In this document: piece by piece, positions 26,374 through 35,002 of the stretch
Layout: the number at the start of each line of letters is the position of its first letter
Position numbering within the stretch: the first letter of the stretch is position 1
Origin: Craurococcus roseus
Lineage (GTDB): Bacteria > Pseudomonadota > Alphaproteobacteria > Acetobacterales > Acetobacteraceae
Assembly: GCF_039523795.1 (NCBI RefSeq)
Contig: NZ_BAAAFZ010000094.1
Location: 7,487-71,486 of the forward strand
Length of the DNA stretch: 64,000 nucleotides
Reading direction: 5' to 3'
The notes under the pieces: generated by a model
What the model was told of the DNA's origin: nothing
What the model saw: the letters and a program-made list of their open reading frames with translations, nothing else
The model's database searches: none
Program-made: the position numbers and the translations under genes

Positions 26374-27457
26374 TCAAGGCGCTTCGGGACAGCCGCTCGC
26401 CGGCCTCGGTGTGGCGCACAGATGGCGGAAAATCTCTCGCGCGACGAACCGCTTGAGGCAGCGGATGATCTCCGCCTTGCTCTTCCCTTCGGCCGTTCGC
26501 CGCCTGACGTAGCCGATGGTGGGCTCGTGCGCCCGCATCCGCACGACGACCACGCGGTGCAGCGCGGCATTGGCCTGCCTGTCCCCGCTGCGGTTCAGCC
26601 GGTGCCTGTTGGTCTTCCCGCTCGAGGCCGGCACCGGACAGACGCCGCACAGCTTCGCCAGCGCGGCCTCCGAGTGGACGCGCCCCGGGTTGTCGCCGAC
26701 CAGGACCAGCATCTCCGCGGCGGTCCCCACCCCGATGCCGTGGGCCTCGACCAACGCCGGCGACCAACGCCGGCGAGCGGCGCCGGACGAGGCGCTCGAG
26801 ATGCGCATCGTGCGACTTGATCTCGTCGTCGAGGGCGAGCCAGCGCCGGGCGATGGCGCGCAGGCTGGCCTTGGCCGAGGCCGCCGTGGTGGTGAGCTTG
26901 CCCGGCCGCAGCGCGGCGAGGTGCCGCAGCAGCGCCCTCTTGCCCCCGACCGCCTCGAGCTGCTCGCGCAAGGCCGCGGGAGCCTCGACGATGAGCGACT
27001 TCAGCGTGAGCATGGCCTGCGTCCGCGCCTTGACCGCGGTGCCGCGGGCGACCTTGAAGTGCCGGATCATCTCCACCTCGCTCGTGCCGGACTTCGGAAC
27101 GGCCGCGCTGCGGCCGCCCAGGAGTGCGCGGGCCGCGGCCTCGGCGTCGAGTTGATCGGTCTTGCCGTGCTGGTGGCGGGCCCGCCGGTCGGGCCGGCAG
27201 ACCTCGTGGACGGCGTGGCCCCTCTCGCGCAGGAACCGCGACAGGCCCGCGCCGTACGACCCCGTGCCCTCGACGGCGAAGGCGCGGGTAGCCCCGAGCG
27301 AAGAGGCCCAGGCCTCCAGGTCCCGGTATCCCCGCGTGCAGGCAGGGACGGTCAACTCCGCCACGCGGGCACCGAGCCCGGTGATGGCGACGGCGGCATG
27401 GGTCCGCTTATGCGTGTCGACGCCTACGATGATGTCGGGCGGGTTGGCCTCGCTCAT
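26374..27457 (-). pseudogene. IS110 family transposase, frameshifted by a 13-bp duplication
   Basis: The N-terminal RuvC-like DEDD domain starts MSEANPPDIIVGVDTHKRTH and carries AFAVEGTGSYGAGL and HGKTDQLDAEAAARAL. The C-terminal part (ALVEAHGIGVGTAAEML, LAKLCGVCPVPASSGKTNRH) is in another frame. The switch is explained by two adjacent copies of CGACCAACGCCGG (26748-26760 and 26761-26773): deleting one copy restores SPALVEAHGIGVG in a single frame. The transposase is therefore inactive as read. Confidence 0.88.
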
Positions 27458-27660
27458 GTCACCGGGTCTCCGGACGGGGTGGGGACCCGGCAGTCCAGCA
27501 GGGGGACAGGACTGTGATGGGACGAACGCTGCCAGGCTCCTATGAGGTCACATCCCGCTCGACCGCCGGTGTCGCTTGGAAGGCCGACAGATCCACGTCA
27601 GGACACGCGGTCAATAGAAACCAGGGGTCAGGCCCGCCAAGCGGCCCGGATATTCTCACA
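27458..27660 (-). ncRNA. candidate IS110 bridge RNA region
   Basis: In IS110-group elements the non-coding end upstream of the transposase encodes a bridge RNA that pairs with target and donor DNA. This 203-base stretch is in that position, orientation and size range. I have not derived the loops, so this is positional inference only. Confidence 0.35.
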
Positions 27661-27793
27661 GTAGAGCCAAAGGGCATGGCCGATGATCTCGGCGGGGAAG
27701 CGGTATCCAGGGTAGGTGGCAGGCTCGAGCGTCATCCCGCCAGCTTCGCGCAGCCAGCTCATTCCGGCCAGAGACGGCCAACTTGGCGATGCC

Positions 27794-28416
27794 GCTGGGT
27801 TCTGCGGTATGCGCACGAAGTTAAGAGGCGGCTGCGATGGCGGTGGCGGGGACCACGCTCGACAAGCTGGCGCGTCGACGAAACATACGTGAAGGTTCGT
27901 GGCCAGTGGGCCTACCTTTACCGGGCTGTCGACAAGCACGGGAACACCATTGATTTCTACCTCTCGCCGACGCGCAGCACAGTCGCGGCGAAGCGCTTCC
28001 TCGGCAAGGCCCTGAACGGCCTGAAAGACTGGCAGAAGCCGATGGTCATCAACACCGACAAGGCACCAACCCACGGTGCCGCATTGGCCGAGCTGAAGAA
28101 GGGAGGCAAGTGCCCGGAGGGGACGCTGCACCGGCAAGCCAAGTACCTCAGCAACGTCATCGAGGCTGACCACGGCAAGCTGAAACAGCTGATCCGGCCG
28201 GTCCGGGGCCTCAAGACGCTTGAGACGGCTTACGCGACGATCAAGGGTTTCGGGGCGATGCGCGCCCTTCGCAAAGGGTAGGCACGCGCCTTCAACGTCA
28301 CGGGCGACATCCTCGGCGAAGCGCGCATCGTCGAGCGCGCCTTCGGGCTTGGTGCTTCCGCCTTGGCCGAGGCCGTCCAGTTTGTCGGCCACCGGCTCGA
28401 ACTCAAAGCAGCGTAA
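27794..28416 (+). pseudogene. IS6 family transposase, truncated and with an in-frame stop
   Basis: The frame opens RWVLRYAHEVKRRLRWRW and includes TSWRVDETYVKVRGQWAYLY, IDFYLSPTRSTVAAKRFL, INTDKAPTHGAALAEL and VIEADHGKLKQLIRPVRG. A TAG at 28279-28281 interrupts it after MRALRKG; the same frame continues ARAFNVTGDILGEARIVERA to a TAA at 28414. The family usually has Gln there, so CAG to TAG is the likely change. The N-terminal helix-turn-helix is missing. Confidence 0.87.
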
Positions 28417-28480
28417 GAGACCTACTGACCCATCAGGTCACCCTCGCGCATCCTGCGCCAGAGGTTTGCAACAGAACCCC
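27794..28480 (+). mobile_element. second IS6-type element, left part deleted
   Basis: The right end has the classic IS6 terminus: GTTTGCAACAGAACCC at 28463-28478, the reverse complement of the family's GGTTCTGTTGCAAA-type end. The left part is missing where the other IS6 element ends (27793). It is a different IS6 subtype from its neighbour. Confidence 0.78.
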
Positions 28481-28530
28481 TCATGGTTCCCCACCGGGCG
28501 CGGCCGGCAATCCCACCACCTCCGCGGACG

Positions 28531-30603
28531 CTATCGTGGACCAAATCGCCGCCGCGCCAGCAGCATGGATTGATAGGTCGCCTCACGGACCAGGGTGTGG
28601 CGGAACGAGTAGGTGGCCGCCGTACCCGAGCCGTCCCGATCCAGGAATTGCTCGGCCACAAGCCGGGCGAGGAGCCTGCATGCCACCGTCGCGCTGACTC
28701 CCGCGGCCGCTTGCACCTGGGCTTGGCTGAAGCACGACCCGAGCCCGGCGCACAGCTGCGCTATCGTCTTGCCGTCGCCGAGGTGGTCCAGGCGGGACAT
28801 CACCAATCCGCGTAGTGTGACCGGAATGGGATGCGGGGGCAGCATCCCGCCGTACGCCCCGCCGCCAGGGGGCGAGCCTGAGTTCGGTGCCGCTGCCGCG
28901 CGCGCCAGCTCCTCCATGAAAAGCGGCACGCCATCCGATCGCTCCAGTGTTTCGCGTCGCACCACCGCCGGCATCTCCTTCCCGATCACCAGCGACTCGA
29001 GCATCTCGGACGCTTCCGGCTCCCGCAGGCGGTGCAGGTCGAGCAAGGAGACGCCCGGATGATCGAGCCAGGGGGGATCGAACTCCGGTCGAGCCGTGAA
29101 GACCGCCAGAGCCGCCGATGCAGGCAATCGCTCGATAAGGATCTCGAGCAAGCGAAGCGTCGCTCCGTCGGCCCATTGCGCATCCTCCACCACCAGAAGT
29201 GTCGGCCGGCAAGCGGTCCGCGGCGGCAGCAACTCGTCCACCACGTCGGCAAGGCTGCGGAAACGGGCCGACGGCCCTCTGGGCAGCCGCTGGGTCGCCA
29301 TGGCAAGGGGCCAGGGGGCGTTCGTCGTGTGCTCCTGCCCGCAGCGGCAGGTAATCAAGAGAGGGCCGCTTGCGGCGACTTGCGCCTGCAACTCCTGCGC
29401 CAAGCGCGACTTGCCGATGCCGGCCTCGCCCCGCAGCACCACAGCTCGGCCGCCGCCCTGCGCGGTGCAGGACCAGAGCCGTCGCAACTCCGCGAGTTCG
29501 TCCGTCCTCCCGACCAGTGGCGTCAGCGTGCGGCTGGCCTCCAGGCGGGTTGTGGCACCGGTCGGGCCCACGACGGCGAAGGCCCCCATCATGCGCGAAA
29601 GGCCGCGCAACGCCTGCGGACCGAGCGGGCGGCACTCGAAGAAGCCCTGTACGGCACAAAACGTGGCATCGCTGACCAGCAGCGTGTCGGGCTCGGCCGC
29701 CTGCTGCAGGCGCGCCGCCACGTTCGGGCCCTCACCCACGATCGTGATCGCCTCCTGCCCTGTGCCTACGCCGAGATCGCCAACCAGGACGACATCGGTG
29801 TGGATCGCGGCGCGCACAGCGAGTGCCGGCATTCCCTCGGCTGCCAAGTCGGTATTGAGGTCCCGCATGGCGCCAAGGACGCCGAGGCCGGCCCGAACCG
29901 CCCGAACGGGGTCGTCCTCGTGCGCCGTGGGGCAGCCGAAGCAGGCCATGACGCCGTCGCCGACATATTGCGCGACGATGCCGCCGGCGGCGGTGACCGC
30001 GTCGGCGCAGGCCTTGCGATAGGCGAGGATCAGGGCACCGTAGTCCTCGAGGTCGAGGCGGCTCGACAGGCCGACGGAGTCCACCACGTCGCAGAACAGG
30101 ACGCTGACCGGCCGCCGCTCCGCGTCTCTCGCCCGCAGGCGAGTCGGCGGGGCCTGCAGCCCGGCCGCTAGCCGGCCTACGGGTGGCGGTACGCCAAGGG
30201 CAGCGCGCGACTCCTCGCCACTGGGACGGTGAAGGGTCCCGCATTCGGGGCAGGGCAGCGCCAAGCCGGCGTCAAGGGAGCCGAGGGGAAGGCCATCGGC
30301 GGTGGCGTGGCTGCGGTAGGCGTAAGCGGCCGCCCGGGGCTCCGCTCCGCCCGCGGCGGGCGTGCCGGCACGGCGGCGCGGTCGGCCGCCGCACGGCCGC
30401 CGGCCCGCATCCACTCTCCACCTGGCTCCGGTTGACACCACCTCGGGAATGCGGCGCCGGCCGGCGGGCGTCGCCACGACCGCCGCAACCGGCTCGCCCC
30501 GGCCGGGGCCGACAAGTTCCGGCTCGGCAGCGCCTGGGTTGTTGCCCGGAGCGCCGTCGGGCCTGGCCCGGTCTCTCCCGTCAATGTCGGTGAGGGTCGC
30601 CAT
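28531..30603 (-). CDS. class III adenylate/guanylate cyclase fused to AAA ATPase, probably truncated
   Basis: A 690 aa signalling protein. After a Pro/Arg-rich N-terminus with a CPECG half zinc-ribbon (about 117-121), a cyclase domain (about 165-330) carries both metal-binding Asp motifs, VSVLFCDVVDSVGLSSRL and YVGDGVMACFG. A STAND/AAA-type ATPase follows with Walker A LRGEAGIGKSRLAQEL and Walker B LLVVEDAQWAD, then a winged-helix-like end (YSFRHTLVREATYQSMLL). Relatives usually continue several hundred residues into TPR repeats; here the frame stops at 28531, about 50 bases from an IS6 end, so the sensor tail was probably lost. The start at 30603 has GAGGAAG upstream. It could supply cAMP for the CRP-type site at 18915; that link is inference. 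Confidence 0.82.
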   Translation of the reverse strand: MATLTDIDGRDRARPDGAPGNNPGAAEPELVGPGRGEPVAAVVATPAGRRRIPEVVSTGARWRVDAGRRPCGGRPRRRAGTPAAGGAEPRAAAYAYRSHATADGLPLGSLDAGLALPCPECGTLHRPSGEESRAALGVPPPVGRLAAGLQAPPTRLRARDAERRPVSVLFCDVVDSVGLSSRLDLEDYGALILAYRKACADAVTAAGGIVAQYVGDGVMACFGCPTAHEDDPVRAVRAGLGVLGAMRDLNTDLAAEGMPALAVRAAIHTDVVLVGDLGVGTGQEAITIVGEGPNVAARLQQAAEPDTLLVSDATFCAVQGFFECRPLGPQALRGLSRMMGAFAVVGPTGATTRLEASRTLTPLVGRTDELAELRRLWSCTAQGGGRAVVLRGEAGIGKSRLAQELQAQVAASGPLLITCRCGQEHTTNAPWPLAMATQRLPRGPSARFRSLADVVDELLPPRTACRPTLLVVEDAQWADGATLRLLEILIERLPASAALAVFTARPEFDPPWLDHPGVSLLDLHRLREPEASEMLESLVIGKEMPAVVRRETLERSDGVPLFMEELARAAAAPNSGSPPGGGAYGGMLPPHPIPVTLRGLVMSRLDHLGDGKTIAQLCAGLGSCFSQAQVQAAAGVSATVACRLLARLVAEQFLDRDGSGTAATYSFRHTLVREATYQSMLLARRRFGPR

Positions 30604-30720
30604 GCCGCTTCCTCGCCATTATCGCGCCGCCGGCCGGATCGGCCGAGGTGCGAGGCGGATTGGACCAGATGCGCCAGCAACGGCCCGTGATGCGCCGGCG
30701 GTGGCCACCCTCCGGGGAAT
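30604..30720. promoter_or_regulatory. divergent intergenic region, cyclase and peroxidase genes
   Basis: The short divergent gap must hold the cyclase gene promoter. No clear hexamer pair was identified on the left-going side; the right-going operator is given separately. Confidence 0.35.
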
Positions 30721-30752
30721 TCACGCTGGACTCACGCTGGCCCTGCGATGTT
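30721..30752 (+). promoter_or_regulatory. SARP-type direct-repeat operator before the peroxidase gene
   Basis: TCACGCTGG occurs at 30721-30729 and again at 30732-30740, an exact 11-bp period. Counting heptamers (TCACGCT), the second ends at 30738, and 8 bases later GATGTT (30747-30752) could be the -10 box. Known SARP operators have the same plan: heptamers 11 bp apart, the last 8 bp before the -10. A SARP-like gene lies at 32840-34960. Confidence 0.55.
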
Positions 30753-30780
30753 GCGCGCCGGCGTGATTGAGGAGGGTGCG

Positions 30781-32445
30781 ATGCAGGCGCTGCACGGTGG
30801 ATCTCCGCTTGGCGCGACCGACACGGCGACGGCCCCACCGCCGCCCGCGGCGGTGGGGCCGTCGACGGGCGGTGGGCCGGACAGAGGGGCGGCGCGGGAA
30901 GGCAGGCTCCGCAACTTCCTCGGCGAGCCGGCCGAGCGCTTCGCGGCGATCGAGAAGACGCCACAGCGGCTGAAGGCGCTGGCACACATGATGACCCGGA
31001 CAGCCGGGACGCGGGAGCGAGACTCGAAGATCCCGGCCGGCTTCACCTACCTGTTGCAGTTCGTCGTCCACGACCTCGTCGACACCGAGCCGTCCGTGCT
31101 GGAAGCGCCCCACGTGGAGCCGGGGGATCGCGGGAACCGGCGCCGGAAGCCGCTGCGGCTGGAGACGCTCTACGGCGACGGCGCCGGCCGCGCCGCGGAA
31201 AGGGACGAGTCCGATGCTGACAAGCTGCTGGTCGGGCCGATGGCGCCAGGAGGGGCAGGCAAGGGCGGCGCCGCGCCGCGACGCGACGCCCCGCGCTGCC
31301 CGCTGGCGCAGGCGGGCGAGGAGCCGCCCTTCTGGCGGACGCTCCTCGCCGACGAGAAGAACGACACCAATGTCGTCCTGTCGCAACTGACCGTGCTCTT
31401 CACGATGCTGCACAACGAGCTTGTCGAGGCGCAAGGCAAGGGCGCGGAGGGGCGCTTCGACAAGGCCCGCCAAGCGACGACGCTGATCTACCGCCACATC
31501 CTGCGCCAGGAGGTGCTGCCGAAGATCATTCATCCCGCCGTGTGGAAGCTCTACGACGGCGGCTTCGAGCGGCTGGAGCCAGGCCCGACGAGCGCGTTGC
31601 CGGTCGAATTCACGCACGGCGCCTTCCGTTTTGGTCACGCGATGGCACAACACCGGTACCAGCTCAATCAGGCGACCGAGGACTACCCGACCCGAATCAC
31701 GGACCTCCTGCGGCAGACCGCGGAACGGGCCGGGCGCGAGGATCTGCCATTGACGGCGGACTGGATCGTCGCTTGGTCGCGGTTCTTCGGGTTCGAGGGT
31801 CGGACGGAGCCGAATTACGCCCGCCGCATCGGGCCAACCGTCATCGGCTCGCTCACCGCGGAGACGCTGTTCCCGCCGAAGGGCGCCGCCGGTATGCCGG
31901 GCCTCGTCCACCGCGACCTGATGAGTTCCGCCTTGGCCGGGCTCTGGTCGGTGCGTGCGCTCATCCGGCGGCTTCGCGAGGATGAGCGGCTGGAGCAGTT
32001 GCGGGATCTATTGCCCGGGAGCGATGCGGAACTGCGCGCGCAGGTTCGCGGCTGGCTGGAGAAGAACAGGCACCCTGAGTTCCAGTTGGAGGACGCGGAC
32101 GTCGCCGCGCTCACCGACGATCCGCCGATGTCCTTCTACGTCCTGCTCGAGGCGGAGTTGGCCCGCCAAAAGGAGGGGTATGCCGATGTCGAGACCCTCG
32201 GGCCGCTCGGCTCGGTCGTCGTTGCGGAAGTCATGCTCGGCATTCTCGATCACGAAGATCCGGAGTTCGGCAGGGCCGGAGGGCCGCTGGCGGACAAGCT
32301 CACCGGCGTTTCGAAGGCGTTCCACGGTCTCGGAAATTTCGACACCATGGCCGGCCTCATCCACTTCGTCGATGAGCGCCGCCCGCACCCCTCAAGCAAG
32401 GTTCCCGCCCCCCGGTCCGCGGATCCGGAGCCGGACCTCGTCTGA
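30781..32445 (+). CDS. animal-type heme peroxidase (An_peroxidase family)
   Basis: A 554 aa peroxidase of the cyclooxygenase/myeloperoxidase superfamily, bacterial branch. The distal histidine is in YLLQFVVHDLVD (His 97), and the proximal histidine in FRFGHAMAQHRYQL (His 286). Other typical stretches are VLFTMLHNELVEAQ, ATTLIYRHILRQEVLPKIIH and GLVHRDLMSSALAG. No signal peptide is evident; the N-terminus is Ala/Pro-rich and probably flexible. An earlier ATG at 30748 exists, but GAGGAGGG just before 30781 favours the later start. It would oxidise small molecules or halides with peroxide; the substrate is unknown. A 119 aa gene follows 38 bases later. Confidence 0.9.
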   Translation: MQALHGGSPLGATDTATAPPPPAAVGPSTGGGPDRGAAREGRLRNFLGEPAERFAAIEKTPQRLKALAHMMTRTAGTRERDSKIPAGFTYLLQFVVHDLVDTEPSVLEAPHVEPGDRGNRRRKPLRLETLYGDGAGRAAERDESDADKLLVGPMAPGGAGKGGAAPRRDAPRCPLAQAGEEPPFWRTLLADEKNDTNVVLSQLTVLFTMLHNELVEAQGKGAEGRFDKARQATTLIYRHILRQEVLPKIIHPAVWKLYDGGFERLEPGPTSALPVEFTHGAFRFGHAMAQHRYQLNQATEDYPTRITDLLRQTAERAGREDLPLTADWIVAWSRFFGFEGRTEPNYARRIGPTVIGSLTAETLFPPKGAAGMPGLVHRDLMSSALAGLWSVRALIRRLREDERLEQLRDLLPGSDAELRAQVRGWLEKNRHPEFQLEDADVAALTDDPPMSFYVLLEAELARQKEGYADVETLGPLGSVVVAEVMLGILDHEDPEFGRAGGPLADKLTGVSKAFHGLGNFDTMAGLIHFVDERRPHPSSKVPAPRSADPEPDLV

Positions 32446-32483
32446 GCCCACCGCCGTTCTGGCGGCAACGCAGGGAGATCACC

Positions 32484-32843
32484 ATGAGGCTTCTTGACAT
32501 TACCGATCACATGAAAATGGGCACGCTCATCGAGGCTTGGTCGAGGGGCGACCAACCGGTTCCGAAGGACATCGAGGAGTTCAAGCGGCAGTTGGTCGCC
32601 AACGGCATCGCCGCCGAGGTCCCCGAGACGGGGTTCGTCGCCCTGCGGCATGACGCGAGCACCTTGGTCCTGAAGGTTCCCTCGCCGGACATGCTCGCGC
32701 GCCTACGCGAACCCGCAAGCTGGCCGCTGCCGGCGATCTATGACAAGGCCTTCAACGGCCCGCGCAAGCCGGCGACGGACCCGGCCTACGCCGTGCTGAA
32801 CGTCGAGCGGTTCGGCGATTACAGCATCACCAACTGCGGCTAG
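32484..32843 (+). CDS. 119 aa protein linked to the peroxidase, unknown
   Basis: A small soluble protein (MRLLDITDHMKMGTLIEAWS to the end LNVERFGDYSITNCG). AGGGAG lies 8 bases before the ATG, and it follows the peroxidase gene by 38 bases, so the two are very likely one operon. The central VALRHDASTLVLKVPSPDML looks like a small beta-rich fold. The end SITNCG holds Ser, Thr and Cys, residues that a YcaO enzyme could cyclise, and a YcaO gene is nearby; a peptide-precursor role is speculative, and it may simply be a peroxidase partner. Its last 4 bases overlap the end of the convergent regulator gene. Confidence 0.8.
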   Translation: MRLLDITDHMKMGTLIEAWSRGDQPVPKDIEEFKRQLVANGIAAEVPETGFVALRHDASTLVLKVPSPDMLARLREPASWPLPAIYDKAFNGPRKPATDPAYAVLNVERFGDYSITNCG

Positions 32844-34960
32844 AAGGCGGCATCGTACCATCCACCGTGCGCGGCGCCTGCCGTGGGCAGGCCCGCGCCG
32901 GCGACACCCCGGCGCAGCCGCTCCCAGTCGTCCGGGCGCCGGATCGGGTAGAGGTGCAGCAGCCAGCGCGTGATCGTCTCCGGCGTCGGCGCGGACTGCC
33001 CGTACCAGCAGGCGGACACCGTCGTGCAGAACCGCTCCGCCGCCGCCGCCGCTTCCTGCCGCCGGCCGAGATTGTGCAGCGCCGCGGCGCGCCACGCCTG
33101 CATGGTGCGGATCACGTCCGCCGACCGGTCGCAGGCCTCGAGCGCGGCGGCGTCGTCCCCGCGCAGGTAGGCGTTCGTCACCTCGTAGGCCCAGTGCGCC
33201 GCGCTCGGGACGAGGGTCATTCGGAGCGACTGCCGCCCGAGCGTCTCGGCGAGTTCGTGCTCCCCGTTGAAGGCGTGGAACAGCGCCAGCGAGATCACCA
33301 GCCAGGAATCGTCCGGGTTCAGCTCGAGCGCCAAGCGCATCGGGACATCGGCCTGGGCGTGCTGTCCCGCCATGGTCAGCGACCATCCCAGGTGGAGCTG
33401 CGAGCGGCTGTCCATCGGGTCCAGCTCCACCGCCCGGCGCGCATTGGCCAGGGCCCGCTGCTCCCGCGCCCGGGCGCGATGCGTGCCGGGGCGGATGATG
33501 TGCGCCAAGTTGTCGAGCTGCGCCAGATGGCTGTAGGTCGGCGCGAAGGCCGGGGTGCGCGCCGCCATCTCCTCCAGCATGCCGAAGGCCCGGTCCCAGT
33601 CGCGGTGGCTGAAGCTCAGCACCATCTGCTGGCAGCGCAGCCAGCGGTCGTAGCCCTCCAGCGTCACGTCCGGCTCGCCGGCCAGCCGCGCCAGCCGCGC
33701 CGAGGAGATCTGCATGTTGAGCGCGATGGCGATGCGGCGGAGCACGTGCTGCTGCGCCTCGAACCAGCCGTCCAAGCTCAGCTCCAGCCGCTCGCTCCAG
33801 ACGAAGATGCCGCTCTCCTGCTCGGCCAGGGTCAGCGCCATGCTGATCCGCTCGCCGGCGCTGTAGGCGCTGGCGCCGATGCGGTAGCGGCCGGAGACCC
33901 GCGCCCGGGTCTGGTCCGGCGGCGGAAGCGTCGGGCCGTCCACCACGAACCACTCGCGGAAGCGCACAAGCCGGGCGATCAGATCGTGCCGGAAGCCCTG
34001 CACGAGGTGCTGCCGGTCCGGGCCGACGCCGTGGACCGCAAAGGGCTCGACGAGCAGCGCGATGCGGGGCGGCACCGTCGGGGTGGAGGCCGCAGGGGCG
34101 GACGGCGCCGGCCGGGGTCCGGCTGGAGCCGCGGCGTGCGGGAGCGGCGGCGCCTCCGGCCGGCCTTGCTGCTGCGGCGGAGGCTCGAGCCTGCCCAGCT
34201 TGATGTCCGCCACGAGCTGCTGCGTCGCCAGCGTGGGCTCGGTGTCGTAATCCTCCGCCAGCACGCGCCATAGCGCCTCGTAGGCGCGCAGTGCCGCGAC
34301 CGGGTCGCCCGCCTCGGCGCAGTCCCGCATCAAGGCGCGGCACGCCTCTTCGTGCGTCGGGTCGAGATGCAGGATCGCCCGCGCCGCCTGCCGGCGCCCT
34401 AGGCGGGCAACGCCCTCCTGCCGGAGCATGGTTTCCAGCACCCGCAGCAGGCGGTCATGCACCGCCTGCCGCCGGGCCATCAACCAGACCCGGAAGGCGG
34501 GGTCGAGGTCTTCCAGTCCGATCAGCAGCATCTCGTCGAGGTGGGGCACGTCGAGCAGCAGCGGATGCACCGTTCCCGCCTCGGCTTGGCGCAGCACCTC
34601 GCGCGCGTCCAGTATGGTCCCGTGGGCGTCGAGGCCGAGCGTCGCACGCCCTGCCTGCAGACTGGAAAAGCCGGCGGCCTGCAACGCTTCCCGCAATTCA
34701 TGTACCACTTGGCGGAGGGAGGCGCGCGCCTTCTCCTCCTCGGCTTCGCTCCAGAGCAGGCCGACCAAGCGCTCCCGCGTCGCTGCCCCGGCCTCCTCCA
34801 ATGCGAGGTAGGCCAGCACGGCACCCGCCTTGCGGCTGCGGATCCGAACCTCCCGGCCGTCGCAGCTCACGCGGAGATGGCCGAGCACATGTATCATCAG
34901 CGGCGGCCGAGCGCTGAGCCGAAGCGGCATTGGATCCGCAGTGGCCGGGTGGGAATTCAT
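32840..34960 (-). CDS. SARP-like transcriptional regulator with BTAD and TPR domains
   Basis: A 706 aa regulator. The N-terminal winged-helix domain (about 20-105: MIHVLGHLRVSCDGREVRIR, AGAVLAYLALEEAG, LVGLLWSEAEEEKARASLRQ) and the BTAD helical domain (about 130-250, ending AALRAYEALWRVLAEDYDTE) define a SARP-type activator. A Pro/Ala linker leads to a TolB/CadC-like segment (SGRYRIGASAYSAGERISMA, then GIFVWSERLELSLDGW) and TPR-like helices (ARRAVELDPMDSRSQLHLGW) to the end. The ATG at 34960 is chosen because GAGAGG sits 4 bases upstream; a TTG at 34972 also exists. It follows the YcaO gene by 42 bases on the same strand and may act at the repeat at 30721. Confidence 0.87.
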   Translation of the reverse strand: MNSHPATADPMPLRLSARPPLMIHVLGHLRVSCDGREVRIRSRKAGAVLAYLALEEAGAATRERLVGLLWSEAEEEKARASLRQVVHELREALQAAGFSSLQAGRATLGLDAHGTILDAREVLRQAEAGTVHPLLLDVPHLDEMLLIGLEDLDPAFRVWLMARRQAVHDRLLRVLETMLRQEGVARLGRRQAARAILHLDPTHEEACRALMRDCAEAGDPVAALRAYEALWRVLAEDYDTEPTLATQQLVADIKLGRLEPPPQQQGRPEAPPLPHAAAPAGPRPAPSAPAASTPTVPPRIALLVEPFAVHGVGPDRQHLVQGFRHDLIARLVRFREWFVVDGPTLPPPDQTRARVSGRYRIGASAYSAGERISMALTLAEQESGIFVWSERLELSLDGWFEAQQHVLRRIAIALNMQISSARLARLAGEPDVTLEGYDRWLRCQQMVLSFSHRDWDRAFGMLEEMAARTPAFAPTYSHLAQLDNLAHIIRPGTHRARAREQRALANARRAVELDPMDSRSQLHLGWSLTMAGQHAQADVPMRLALELNPDDSWLVISLALFHAFNGEHELAETLGRQSLRMTLVPSAAHWAYEVTNAYLRGDDAAALEACDRSADVIRTMQAWRAAALHNLGRRQEAAAAAERFCTTVSACWYGQSAPTPETITRWLLHLYPIRRPDDWERLRRGVAGAGLPTAGAAHGGWYDAAF

Positions 34961-35002
34961 GGCGCCTCTCAAATAGCCGGGCTTCCGGCTCCTGCCCGGC
35001 GG

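Larger units (their letters stand above)
26358..27660 (-). mobile_element. IS110 family element inserted in the IS6 transposase gene
   Basis: The insertion is 1303 bp by the interruption of the IS6 reading frame. Like other IS110-group elements it lacks obvious terminal inverted repeats and has a long non-coding stretch before the transposase (27458-27660) and almost none after it (26358-26373). The exact edges may be off by the 2-bp core shared between target and element. Confidence 0.8.
25722..27736 (-). pseudogene. IS6 family transposase split by an IS110 insertion
   Basis: Two leftward pieces join into one IS6 transposase. The 5' piece (27736-27661) encodes MTLEPATYPG, YRFPAEIIGHALWLY. 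The 3' piece (26357-25722) continues HVFGLSLRDAEMILAERG, then the DDE core DTWHLDEVFLRINGVLHYLW, VTDGLRSYGAA and NRAENSHRPTRRRERQI. WLY followed by HVFGLSLRD matches the normal IS6 reading, so the break at 26357/26358 and 27660/27661 is the insertion point of the IS110 element. The joined protein would be about 236 aa, full IS6 length. It cannot be made as one chain now. Confidence 0.85.
25661..27793 (-). mobile_element. IS6-type element, interrupted by an IS110 element
   Basis: Terminal repeats GCATTGCCAACTTGG (25661-25675) and the reverse complement of 27779-27793 match at 13 of 15 bases. Removing the 1.3-kb IS110 insertion leaves about 830 bp, the usual IS6 size. The flanking 8-bp sequences do not match and the element joins IstB DNA to another IS6 gene, so it arrived by, or later caused, a deletion rather than a simple insertion. 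Confidence 0.75.
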
